Shown: positions 1 through 5,032, counted from the stretch's first letter. The stretch is 5,032 nt of DNA from Parabacteroides sp. (GCA_020026285.1 JAHHQS010000226.1:1-5032), one strand, 5' to 3'. Notes: generated from the letters alone by a model not told the origin. Translations and numbers: made by a program.

Positions 1-24
1 AGGTGATAATTAAGAGAATTTTAT

Positions 25-32
25 TTACTTTG
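25..32 (+). promoter_or_regulatory. Candidate -7 box of the porin promoter
   Basis: TTACTTTG matches the Bacteroidetes -7 consensus TAnnTTTG at all but one fixed position. It lies about 80 bases upstream of the porin start codon, which would give a 5' leader of roughly 75 bases. No good TTTG -33 element is visible at the proper distance, and the window begins only 24 bases upstream, so this is a weak call. The same octamer occurs upstream of the YitT-type gene on the other strand. Confidence 0.35.
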
Positions 33-56
33 CACAATATTTAGAAATGTGATGAC

Positions 57-77
57 AAAAGGTGTAATTCACTTTTT
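57..77 (+). promoter_or_regulatory. Hairpin in the porin leader
   Basis: AAAAGGTG (57-64) and CACTTTTT (70-77) can pair over 8 bp, with one G-U wobble, around a 5-base loop. If the promoter near position 30 is real, the hairpin sits in the 5' leader, where it could affect mRNA stability or act as a weak attenuator. It could instead be the terminator of a gene to the left of the window. The stem is AT-rich and modest, so chance is possible. Confidence 0.25.
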
Positions 78-113
78 ACAGAATGTTTAACAATAACTTA
101 AAAATCGAACATA

Positions 114-1223
114 ATGAAAACAAATTTACGTAATTTGCTTTTACCTTTAGCTGTAACAATACCTTTCTCTACAGCTATTGCAACAACTGAAAATACATTT
201 AAGTCGACACCATCAACTGTTGCCTCGTCTGCTACTTCAGCAAAAGAAGAAGTAAAATACGATGGTCCGATGACTATTAAACTTGGAACACGTATTGACT
301 ATCAACGTGATTATCAGAAATCAGAATTGCAAAAAGAAAATTCAGGATTTAAGGGAAATAACCTGATGATTTCCATCCAAGGCAATATAACCGAACGTTT
401 CTCATATCGTTTCCGTCAGCGTATTAATCAGACAAAGACCGATCAAAAATTCTTTGATGGTACTGATTATATGTGGTTACAATATGCCATAAATAATCGT
501 TGGGATGTACGTGCTGGTAAGGTAGCAATCGAATTTGGTAGTACAGAGTATCAGCGTGACCCGTCAGAACAGTACGTGTTTACTGATTTTTGGAATTATC
601 CAGCATGTTACTTGTTCGGATTGAATGTAGGTTATAATGTTACACAGAATGACCGTTTGGTTCTTCAGGCAGCAGAATCACCTTTCCGTTCAAAAGAGAA
701 TCCAGTATATTCATACGCCCTCAGTTGGTATGGAAACCATGGTCGTTTCCACACTATGTATACTGCCAATGTACAAGAATACCGCAGAGGTAAATTCATT
801 TATTACATCGGCTTAGGAAATCAGTTTGACCTGGGCAATGTATTGCTAAACTTCGATTATATGAATCGATTCAACGAGGAAGGAAGTTTTTGGAAAGACT
901 TTTCAGTACGTGGTGAAATAATGTGGCGTCCATCATCTTATATCAATCTTATAGGATTCGGTACTTATACCAGCAATCAGACACATGATCTTGGTCCAGC
1001 ATACGTACCATTCGGTACCGAACTTTCACGTTTTGGTGGTATCGTAGAATTCTCACCAATTCCAAAAATTGACAAGATGTTAAAACTCCATGCCGGATAT
1101 AGCTATTGTACAGGCGACCTCGGTAATGATGTTAATCGCTCTCAAGACCGTCACTTCATTACTTTTGGAGTACAGTGGGAGATGGATGTCGTAGCCTTGG
1201 CTAAGAAAATTTTGAAAAATTAA
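114..1223 (+). CDS. Outer-membrane porin-like beta-barrel protein
   Basis: Probable outer-membrane beta-barrel of 369 residues, most like the phosphate-selective porin O/P type found across Bacteroidales. The ATG start is followed by a typical signal peptide: basic N-terminus (K2, R6), hydrophobic core (about 8-20) and a likely cleavage after Ala-Ile-Ala (21-23). Residues 24-46 are rich in Ser, Thr and Ala, probably a periplasmic spacer. From about 52 to 357 the chain alternates polar and hydrophobic residues with many Tyr, Trp and Phe, as in barrel strands; a Gly-Lys-x-x-Ile-Glu-Phe-Gly segment (135-142) and Trp-Asn-Tyr-Pro (160-163) recall this porin group. The last strand-like stretch ends near Trp355, followed by an unusual cationic tail of about 12 residues instead of a terminal aromatic. 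It is monocistronic within the window. The substrate is unknown; the family assignment is from sequence character only, and another barrel family is possible. Confidence 0.75.
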   Translation: MKTNLRNLLLPLAVTIPFSTAIATTENTFKSTPSTVASSATSAKEEVKYDGPMTIKLGTRIDYQRDYQKSELQKENSGFKGNNLMISIQGNITERFSYRFRQRINQTKTDQKFFDGTDYMWLQYAINNRWDVRAGKVAIEFGSTEYQRDPSEQYVFTDFWNYPACYLFGLNVGYNVTQNDRLVLQAAESPFRSKENPVYSYALSWYGNHGRFHTMYTANVQEYRRGKFIYYIGLGNQFDLGNVLLNFDYMNRFNEEGSFWKDFSVRGEIMWRPSSYINLIGFGTYTSNQTHDLGPAYVPFGTELSRFGGIVEFSPIPKIDKMLKLHAGYSYCTGDLGNDVNRSQDRHFITFGVQWEMDVVALAKKILKN

Positions 1224-1275
1224 GTTATGATCGTAACACTTTAACCATCTTTTGGTATAAGATTGCGAATAAATT

Positions 1276-1341
1276 AAAAAACGTAGATGATTTATTAGGT
1301 TGTCCCGATGATGGGTATCTAATAAATCATCTACGTTTTTT
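1276..1341. terminator. Long perfect inverted repeat, probable bidirectional terminator
   Basis: A 23-base arm at 1276-1298 (beginning AAAAAACGTAGATG) is repeated exactly as its reverse complement at 1319-1341 (ending CATCTACGTTTTTT). The 20-base centre can extend the stem by a G-U and a T-A pair and contains CCC/GGG (1304-1306, 1313-1315). The arms give a run of six T at the 3' end whichever strand is read. It lies between the ends of two convergent genes, which is where a shared terminator is expected. The perfect stem is longer than most intrinsic terminators, so a small palindromic repeat serving as one is also possible. Confidence 0.75.
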
Positions 1342-1384
1342 GTTCAAATGACTCTCCAATGAGGTAAACTTCTATTTTTTGACT

Positions 1385-2317
1385 TTATTTACCATACAAC
1401 TGTCTGTGCTTGTTAGCCCAAAGGCCATATACCTCAGTTACACTATCGGCTGTTATAAATGCATCCACATTATTTTTTTTCACGAAATCCATTAATTTGG
1501 CAAATTCTTCAATCGTTAATAGTGCTTCCAGCATAATCTTATCCTCATTGCTATAACCACCCTTAACTTCATACAGCGTACATCCTCTGTGGAGCGAATG
1601 AATGATATAATCCTGAATCTTCTTAGTATCTATGGCAATGATATGCACCCGTTTTTTACGATTTAATCCAGAAGAAAAATAATCAATAACAAGCCCATTG
1701 ATCCACGTACCAATTAACCCCAGTGCAACAAGACTAAACGGATTAATAAAGAACGCCAAACAACAGATGGCAAAGCCCGCTAAAGCAACAGATGTGCCGA
1801 TTTCCAGATGCAAGTACTTGTTAATGATTTTGCCTACAATATCTAATCCTCCCGTTGACGCATTATGCTTAAACAATATGGCTTGAGAAATACTTACTAC
1901 AATTACAAATCCCAGTAAATCCAACCAAGGGTCGTTCATAACGGTAGTAGCTCCATCCTCCAATAATGTTTGATAAGGAAGGTATTTTTCAAATAGTGCG
2001 ATAATCGGTCCCAACACAATCGAAGCATATACCGTTTTCAGACCGAACTCCTTACCAATAAATGCATAAGCGAAAACGAGCAAGATAATATTCAAAATCA
2101 GAATTAAGTTTGCAATGGATAGTGTATCTCCAAATAACATTTTTGAAAATTCAGCGATAACCATAGCCAGGCCAGCCACACTACCCAAAATCAGATTGCT
2201 AGGGACTAAGAAATAATACACACCAGCGGCTGCAATGGTGATTGCAATATTCATAACAATGAACTCTTGCCAAAAACTTCGGGAGACAAGTGCCCTCAAT
2301 GCATCTTTTGCTTTCAT
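1385..2317 (-). CDS. YitT family membrane protein (DUF161 and DUF2179 domains)
   Basis: Integral membrane protein of the YitT family; the transported substrate or role of this family is not established. I choose the ATG at 2317 (310 residues). An in-frame TTG at 2341 would add eight residues, and the numbering here counts from that TTG. About six hydrophobic segments lie near 27-45, 49-65, 73-95, 102-118, 139-157 and 181-218. The Ser-Thr-Gly-Gly-Leu-Asp-Ile-Val stretch at 162-169 matches the family's conserved STGG(T/L)D signature. The cytoplasmic DUF2179 domain spans about 231-306: Arg-Gly-Cys-Thr (252-255), Gly-Gly-Tyr (261-263), Asp-Ala-Phe (293-295) and Glu-Val-Tyr-Gly (303-306) follow its usual pattern. 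Length is slightly above the common 280-300. It is leftward like the Nudix gene upstream, but separated by a gap of at least 140 bases with its own promoter-like box, so it may be independently transcribed. Confidence 0.9.
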   Translation of the reverse strand: MKAKDALRALVSRSFWQEFIVMNIAITIAAAGVYYFLVPSNLILGSVAGLAMVIAEFSKMLFGDTLSIANLILILNIILLVFAYAFIGKEFGLKTVYASIVLGPIIALFEKYLPYQTLLEDGATTVMNDPWLDLLGFVIVVSISQAILFKHNASTGGLDIVGKIINKYLHLEIGTSVALAGFAICCLAFFINPFSLVALGLIGTWINGLVIDYFSSGLNRKKRVHIIAIDTKKIQDYIIHSLHRGCTLYEVKGGYSNEDKIMLEALLTIEEFAKLMDFVKKNNVDAFITADSVTEVYGLWANKHRQLYGK

Positions 2318-2388
2318 TTCAATAAGTTTAAGTAGTTGCAATTTACGGATTTTACTTTAAATAAGTAAGTATTTATCCGGAAAATATT

Positions 2389-2396
2389 CAAAGTAA
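2389..2396 (-). promoter_or_regulatory. Candidate -7 box of the YitT-type gene
   Basis: Read leftward, this is TTACTTTG, one base from the Bacteroidetes TAnnTTTG box and identical to the octamer upstream of the porin gene. A TTTTG lies at 2411-2415, but the 14-base spacing is shorter than the usual 19-21, so the -33 partner is doubtful. The box is about 50 bases upstream of the TTG and about 70 bases upstream of the ATG start. It supports separate transcription from the Nudix gene. Confidence 0.35.
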
Positions 2397-2481
2397 CCTA
2401 ACTTTATTATCAAAATGTCAGTTGTATGGTTCGTTAAGAATTTGTTTGTTATTCTCTGGTAGTCAGTATATACATTCTACT

Positions 2482-2877
2482 TTATTTGGAATGAACAATT
2501 GCTTCTACAATATCCACATCGGCTGCAGCCCAATCAAGTCCTTTCAAATCTTCTGCTTTTTTCCATTCAAAAGCTATATGTTCATTCATAACGAAAGTAG
2601 GGGAATCGACAGAACACAAGAAAGCTGTCATCGTTATACTAAAATCTGGATAGGTATGTTCCACTGTAATAAGTTCTTTAGCTATCTCGACTTTATAGTT
2701 CATCTCCTCCAGTAATTCACGTTTCAGTGCCTCTTGTGGCAATTCTCCAGGTTCTATTTTGCCACCCGGAAACTCAAACTTATAGGATGTATATTCAAAT
2801 TTTGTTTTTCCCTTCTGCATACAGAGGATTTTGTCTTCGTGGCAGATTACAGCTGCCACCACGTTATAGTGCTTCAT
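2482..2877 (-). CDS. Nudix hydrolase, MutT/NudG-like nucleoside triphosphate pyrophosphohydrolase
   Basis: Small cytoplasmic Nudix enzyme of 131 residues, the normal length for MutT and NudG types. These hydrolyse (deoxy)nucleoside triphosphates, often oxidised or modified ones, to the monophosphate and pyrophosphate. The Nudix box GX5EX7REUXEEXGU is at 39-61: Gly39, Glu45, Arg53-Glu54, Glu57-Glu58, so the metal-binding glutamates are present. The one departure is Asn60 in place of the box's second Gly. The start (Val-Val-Ala-Ala-Val-Ile, 6-11), Phe-Glu-Phe-Pro-Gly-Gly-Lys (34-40), Glu-His (99-100) and the Trp-Ala-Ala-Ala-Asp region (116-120) resemble NudG-type CTP/5-methyl-dCTP pyrophosphatases more than an ADP-ribose hydrolase, but the substrate cannot be fixed from sequence. 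The ATG at 2877 fits the conserved N-terminus. It lies 106 bases downstream of the Vsr-methyltransferase gene, in the same direction, with its own possible promoter in the gap. Confidence 0.9.
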   Translation of the reverse strand: MKHYNVVAAVICHEDKILCMQKGKTKFEYTSYKFEFPGGKIEPGELPQEALKRELLEEMNYKVEIAKELITVEHTYPDFSITMTAFLCSVDSPTFVMNEHIAFEWKKAEDLKGLDWAAADVDIVEAIVHSK

Positions 2878-2938
2878 ATTGGATGTTTTTTTTATTTATA
2901 TTGATTTTTCTATTGTAAGGCATTTCATTTGTTCCATG

Positions 2939-2961
2939 CAAAGTTCAGCGTGTTGTACGCT
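2939..2961 (-). promoter_or_regulatory. Candidate Nudix gene promoter with small dyad
   Basis: Read leftward, GAACTTTG (2946-2939) differs from TAnnTTTG at the first base and lies about 60 bases before the Nudix start. Immediately upstream is a 5-bp dyad, AGCGT GTTGT ACGCT (2947-2961 on the + strand), where a repressor could overlap the promoter spacer. No clear TTTG -33 is present, only TTTC at roughly the right distance. Both elements are short enough to be chance. Confidence 0.25.
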
Positions 2962-2983
2962 ATTGAAATTAGGAATGGTATAT

Positions 2984-4702
2984 TCAATCTGAATTCTTGT
3001 CTAATAGTTGCAGAACAATTTCTCCAACTGCTTGAACCATAGGCACGATAGAAGCATTTTCTAGTAATTTATAAGATGTATTATCTTTCATCTTGAGAAT
3101 AAAATTATCGGGAAATCCTTGTAGACGAGCTAACTCACGTGGAGTTAGTTTACGGATTCCTTGAATGTTGGGTACACCTTTATAGCTTGAAGGAACATTT
3201 GAATTGTTTAGGCGGTAATCTATAATGAAATTATGAGTGTGACTCAGCTTATTCCCTTTCAGAACGTGTAAAATGCCGTTGTTGGGTACTGCTTCATATT
3301 TCCACTTTTTATTTGTTGTATCTGATAACACTTTTTGATTAGCCAGCGTATCCATTACTTGTTCTGATAGGTAGTATTTAGCAGAGACAGGTTGAGATTC
3401 TTTGATGTCCTCAATGGTCGTTTTTACATTCTTCATCTCACTATTATAAATTTCTCGTTTTGATGTAAGTACATCAGATAAGTCTAAAGTGAGGAGTTCT
3501 ATGTCCTCTCTAAATCCAACTATATAAACACGTTCTGTGTCGTGTGGTAATCCAAATTCATCAGCCTTGAGGAGTATAGGACTGCCCACGTTATATCCTA
3601 GAATTTCTTTGGCTACAGAAACAAACGTTTTGAGTGTTTCTCCTCTGTCGAGAGTAAGAATTGTTTTGTCTGTTTCAATAAGGAATGCCTTAGGATGTTT
3701 GCAACTAAGAATTTCTCCAAAGTGGTAGAATAGGGTACCTCGTAGCTGTTCGAGGTTAACTTTTCTTTTGCTTAAAATGAACCGTTGAGCCGGGATGCTT
3801 GCGCATAACAGGTCGAACTTATCTGGTATGAGTTCCTTTGTCGTCTTATCGTTAATGTCACCAAAAGGAACCTCTCCGAAATTCAACAGATAGGTATATT
3901 GTGCTTCTGTATTCCATTCCGAACAAAAAACGCATCGTCCACCTAACTGTTGAAGGGCAAGGCGGATTCCACCAATACCAGCGAAGAGATCTACAAACGT
4001 GAAAGTCGTTTGCTCATTGGGCAGAAAAGGGGCAGTATGTACGTTACTGCCAAGTGAATACTGGATTTCCGGTTCTGCCACAAGATTGTCTATATCAGAA
4101 CTATATTCGTTTAGGTCGTAAATTTTATTGATAATATTTTTGGCAGGTAGTTCAAAGTTGTTGCTAAAAGGTTGTTGTTGATTATAAAGATAGTGGGAAA
4201 CGACAGCTAACTGCTGACCAGCTTCTAATTGAATGGGAACCTTTTGATTGTCAGTTACTTTATCTATACATGTTTTGCTTTGATGAGCCTGTTGCTGATG
4301 GATGTAAGTGAGTATTTGGTCTACTAGTTGGTCTGCATGCTTACGTATGTCAGTTTCCCAAAAACGAAAAACTTTCCATCCCTGTTGCTGCAGTTGTTCG
4401 GTAATTTGTTTATCGCGTTCTATGTTGTGCTCTATTTTTGCATACCAGAACGAACGATTCGACTTGATTTTGGCTTTGTTGACTTCCCAGTCCCGTCCAT
4501 GCCAAAATTCCCCATCACAAAAGATGGCTATGCGATACCCTCTTATTGTAAAGTCGGGGGTACCATAAACTCCCTTGTCGTTTTTCCGATATCGGATGCC
4601 TGCATTCCACAGCACTTTAGCTAGTAAAAGTTCTATTTTTGTGCCATGACTTTTATTGGCAACCATATTCTTATGTCGTTGTTCTTTGGTAAGGCAATCC
4701 AT
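2984..4702 (-). CDS. Vsr-like endonuclease fused to a Dcm-like cytosine-C5 methyltransferase domain lacking the catalytic cysteine
   Basis: Two-domain DNA enzyme of 572 residues. Residues 5-137 are a Vsr-like nuclease: Glu24, Pro-Asp-Phe (49-51, metal-binding Asp50), Phe-Trp-His (66-68), Phe-Trp (85-86) and Asn-Ile-Glu-Arg-Asp (93-97) align with E. coli Vsr E25, D51, F67-W68-H69, W86 and N93. The Vsr zinc ligands are replaced (Glu65 and Thr117 where Vsr has Cys). A Gln-rich linker (138-233) follows. Residues 234-565 are a Dcm-like cytosine-C5 methyltransferase fold: motif I Asp-Leu-Phe-Ala-Gly-Ile-Gly-Gly (238-245), II Ser-Glu-Trp-Asn (261-264), III Gly-Asp-Ile-Asn (281-284) and IX Thr-Pro-Arg-Glu-Leu-Ala-Arg-Leu-Gln-Gly-Phe-Pro (520-531) are intact. 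Motif IV reads Pro-Ala305-Gln instead of Pro-Cys-Gln; VI reads Glu-Thr-Asp for Glu-Asn-Val; VIII reads His-Asp-Thr-Glu-Arg for Gln-Asn-Arg-Glu-Arg; X has Glu548-Asn for Gly-Asn. Methylation by the usual mechanism is therefore unlikely. The reading frame is intact. The cellular role is unknown; defence or mismatch repair is inferred. Confidence 0.9.
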   Translation of the reverse strand: MDCLTKEQRHKNMVANKSHGTKIELLLAKVLWNAGIRYRKNDKGVYGTPDFTIRGYRIAIFCDGEFWHGRDWEVNKAKIKSNRSFWYAKIEHNIERDKQITEQLQQQGWKVFRFWETDIRKHADQLVDQILTYIHQQQAHQSKTCIDKVTDNQKVPIQLEAGQQLAVVSHYLYNQQQPFSNNFELPAKNIINKIYDLNEYSSDIDNLVAEPEIQYSLGSNVHTAPFLPNEQTTFTFVDLFAGIGGIRLALQQLGGRCVFCSEWNTEAQYTYLLNFGEVPFGDINDKTTKELIPDKFDLLCASIPAQRFILSKRKVNLEQLRGTLFYHFGEILSCKHPKAFLIETDKTILTLDRGETLKTFVSVAKEILGYNVGSPILLKADEFGLPHDTERVYIVGFREDIELLTLDLSDVLTSKREIYNSEMKNVKTTIEDIKESQPVSAKYYLSEQVMDTLANQKVLSDTTNKKWKYEAVPNNGILHVLKGNKLSHTHNFIIDYRLNNSNVPSSYKGVPNIQGIRKLTPRELARLQGFPDNFILKMKDNTSYKLLENASIVPMVQAVGEIVLQLLDKNSD

Positions 4703-4730
4703 CTTTTTACTATAAGCATTAATTGAACTG

Positions 4731-4761
4731 CTAAATTACAAAACCTGTATGGAACTACCAA
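4731..4761 (-). promoter_or_regulatory. Candidate promoter of the Vsr-methyltransferase gene
   Basis: Read leftward, TTG (4761-4759) is followed after 20 bases by TAATTTAG (4738-4731), which matches TAnnTTTG except at one position. Spacing fits the Bacteroidetes -33/-7 arrangement, the best-spaced pair in this window. Transcription would start near 4725, leaving a short leader of about 20 bases ending in the A-rich AGTAAAAAG before the ATG at 4702. No Shine-Dalgarno site is apparent, as usual for this phylum. Confidence 0.4.
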
Positions 4762-4809
4762 CTTGTTTGTGCTGATTCATAGTTAGCATCTAGTAGACTT
4801 TCTTATGCA

Positions 4810-4830
4810 AAAAACGATGTAGACGTTTTT
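4810..4830. terminator. Short A/T-flanked hairpin, possible weak bidirectional terminator
   Basis: AAAAACG (4810-4816) pairs with CGTTTTT (4824-4830) over 7 bp around ATGTAGA. Each strand ends the hairpin in a run of T. It shares the AAAAAACG start and a TAGA with the long hairpin at 1276-1341. The stem is short and AT-rich, so termination would be weak; it could limit leftward transcription from beyond the window into the Vsr-methyltransferase gene. Confidence 0.3.
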
Positions 4831-4841
4831 GGCAAGGATTT

Positions 4842-4896
4842 AACCATTATCAACTATCCGCATATCAGCTTATGACCTGCGGATAGTTTGATGGTT
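4842..4896. repeat. Imperfect inverted repeat (stem-loop)
   Basis: AACTATCCGCA (4852-4862) and TGCGGATAGTT (4878-4888) form a perfect 11-bp stem with a 15-base loop. After an internal loop (TATC against TG), AACCAT (4842-4847) pairs with ATGGTT (4891-4896). No T-run follows on either strand, so it is not a standard terminator. It could be a structural element of an RNA, a protein-binding palindrome or part of a dispersed repeat. Confidence 0.55.
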
Positions 4897-4950
4897 TATT
4901 CTCTACGCATAAAAAGCGCAAGTTCCTCTTTCAACTTTCGAACAGAATCT

Positions 4951-4968
4951 TTGTTTCCACGGAAACAA
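4951..4968. repeat. Compact palindrome TTGTTTCC-AC-GGAAACAA
   Basis: Eight bases on each side of a two-base centre are perfect reverse complements. The tight centre makes an RNA hairpin unfavourable in its full form and fits better with a site for a dimeric DNA-binding protein or a repeat component. No gene start lies next to it in this window. Confidence 0.4.
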
Positions 4969-4985
4969 GAGGTACGCATGATATG

Positions 4986-5020
4986 AACCCCGAAAGTTAG
5001 ACAAAAAACTTTCGGGGTTT
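4986..5020 (+). terminator. Rho-independent terminator, rightward
   Basis: AACCCCGAAAGTT (4986-4998) and AACTTTCGGGGTT (5007-5019) form a perfect 13-bp stem with an 8-base loop and a GC-rich base, followed by TTATTAT on the + strand. The other strand lacks a T-run after the stem, so it points rightward. There is no rightward protein gene just upstream: the nearest one ends at 1223. It therefore terminates either an unrecognised short RNA from this stretch or antisense readthrough. Confidence 0.7.
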
Positions 5021-5032
5021 TATTATGTCTAC

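Larger units (their letters stand above)
4703..5032. other. Gene-free stretch with several inverted repeats
   Basis: No convincing coding region is seen here. The left part holds the promoter region of the Vsr-methyltransferase gene. Four inverted repeats follow at 4810-4830, 4842-4896, 4951-4968 and 4986-5019, listed separately where supportable. A leftward frame reading Met-Arg-Thr-Ser-Cys-Phe from 4979 stops at 4896 (27 codons) and is open upstream to the window edge, but it runs through the terminator hairpin and resembles no family I recognise. The density of palindromes suggests a repeat element, a small RNA region, or the decayed end of a mobile element. Confidence 0.5.

Noticed and set aside
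1698..1886. Rightward frame of 62 codons inside the YitT-type gene
   Set aside because: It is antisense to a well-supported membrane protein gene, has no recognisable domain and no promoter of its own.
2318..2341. TTG start adding eight residues to the YitT-type protein
   Set aside because: An ATG at 2317 is more usual and leaves the first membrane segment and its N-terminal flank intact. TTG cannot be excluded.
2422..2918. Two rightward frames (97 and 63 codons) over the Nudix gene
   Set aside because: They mirror a conserved Nudix coding region on the other strand; the translations are Cys/Phe-rich and unlike any family.
2902..2932. Leftward ATG frame of about 13 codons between the fusion and Nudix genes
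   Set aside because: Too short, with no homology or conserved context that I can see.
3537..3728. Rightward frame of 63 codons inside the methyltransferase half
   Set aside because: Antisense shadow of motifs VI-VIII of the fusion gene, with no independent support.
3779..3817. Motif IV change as a sequencing or assembly error
   Set aside because: Pro-Ala-Gln needs two base changes in the Cys codon, the frame is unbroken, and three other catalytic motifs are altered too.
4308..4624. Two overlapping rightward frames (86 and 98 codons) antisense to the Vsr half
   Set aside because: The opposite strand encodes conserved Vsr motifs here; these frames have no domain-like features.
1..5032. CRISPR array, tRNA, rRNA or transposase
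   Set aside because: No regularly spaced direct repeats, no cloverleaf or rRNA signatures, and no transposase-like protein were seen on either strand.

Overview
The window looks like chromosomal DNA from a Bacteroidales bacterium, most likely Prevotella or a close relative. The evidence is an AT-rich sequence, gene leaders without purine-rich Shine-Dalgarno sites, promoter-like boxes resembling the Bacteroidetes consensus (TTTG at -33, TAnnTTTG at -7), and a porin of the type common in that group. The genus is an inference from style and protein character, not from a database match.

Layout: a rightward outer-membrane porin-like gene (114-1223) converges on a leftward gene for a YitT-type membrane protein (1385-2317, or 2341 with a TTG start). 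The two are separated by a perfect 23-bp inverted repeat (1276-1341) that looks like a bidirectional terminator. Further right, and also leftward, are a small Nudix hydrolase (2482-2877) and a 572-residue fusion protein (2984-4702). The last 330 bases hold no convincing gene but carry four inverted repeats, one of them a good rightward intrinsic terminator.

The fusion protein is the main point of interest. Its N-terminal third is a Vsr-like (very short patch repair) endonuclease that keeps the catalytic Asp and His, although the zinc-binding positions of E. coli Vsr are replaced. A Gln-rich linker leads to a full-length Dcm-like cytosine-C5 methyltransferase domain. In that domain the SAM-binding motifs I-III and motif IX are well preserved, but the catalytic Pro-Cys-Gln of motif IV is Pro-Ala-Gln, and motifs VI, VIII and X are changed at signature residues. 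The simplest reading is a nuclease attached to a methyltransferase that can no longer methylate, so the second half may serve as a DNA-reading or SAM-sensing module. This is inference; an enzyme decaying through missense changes is the main alternative.

The three leftward genes have gaps of 106 bp and 140-164 bp with promoter-like boxes in each, so they may be transcribed separately. A shared role in nucleotide or DNA quality control for the Nudix and Vsr-methyltransferase proteins is possible but rests only on adjacency.
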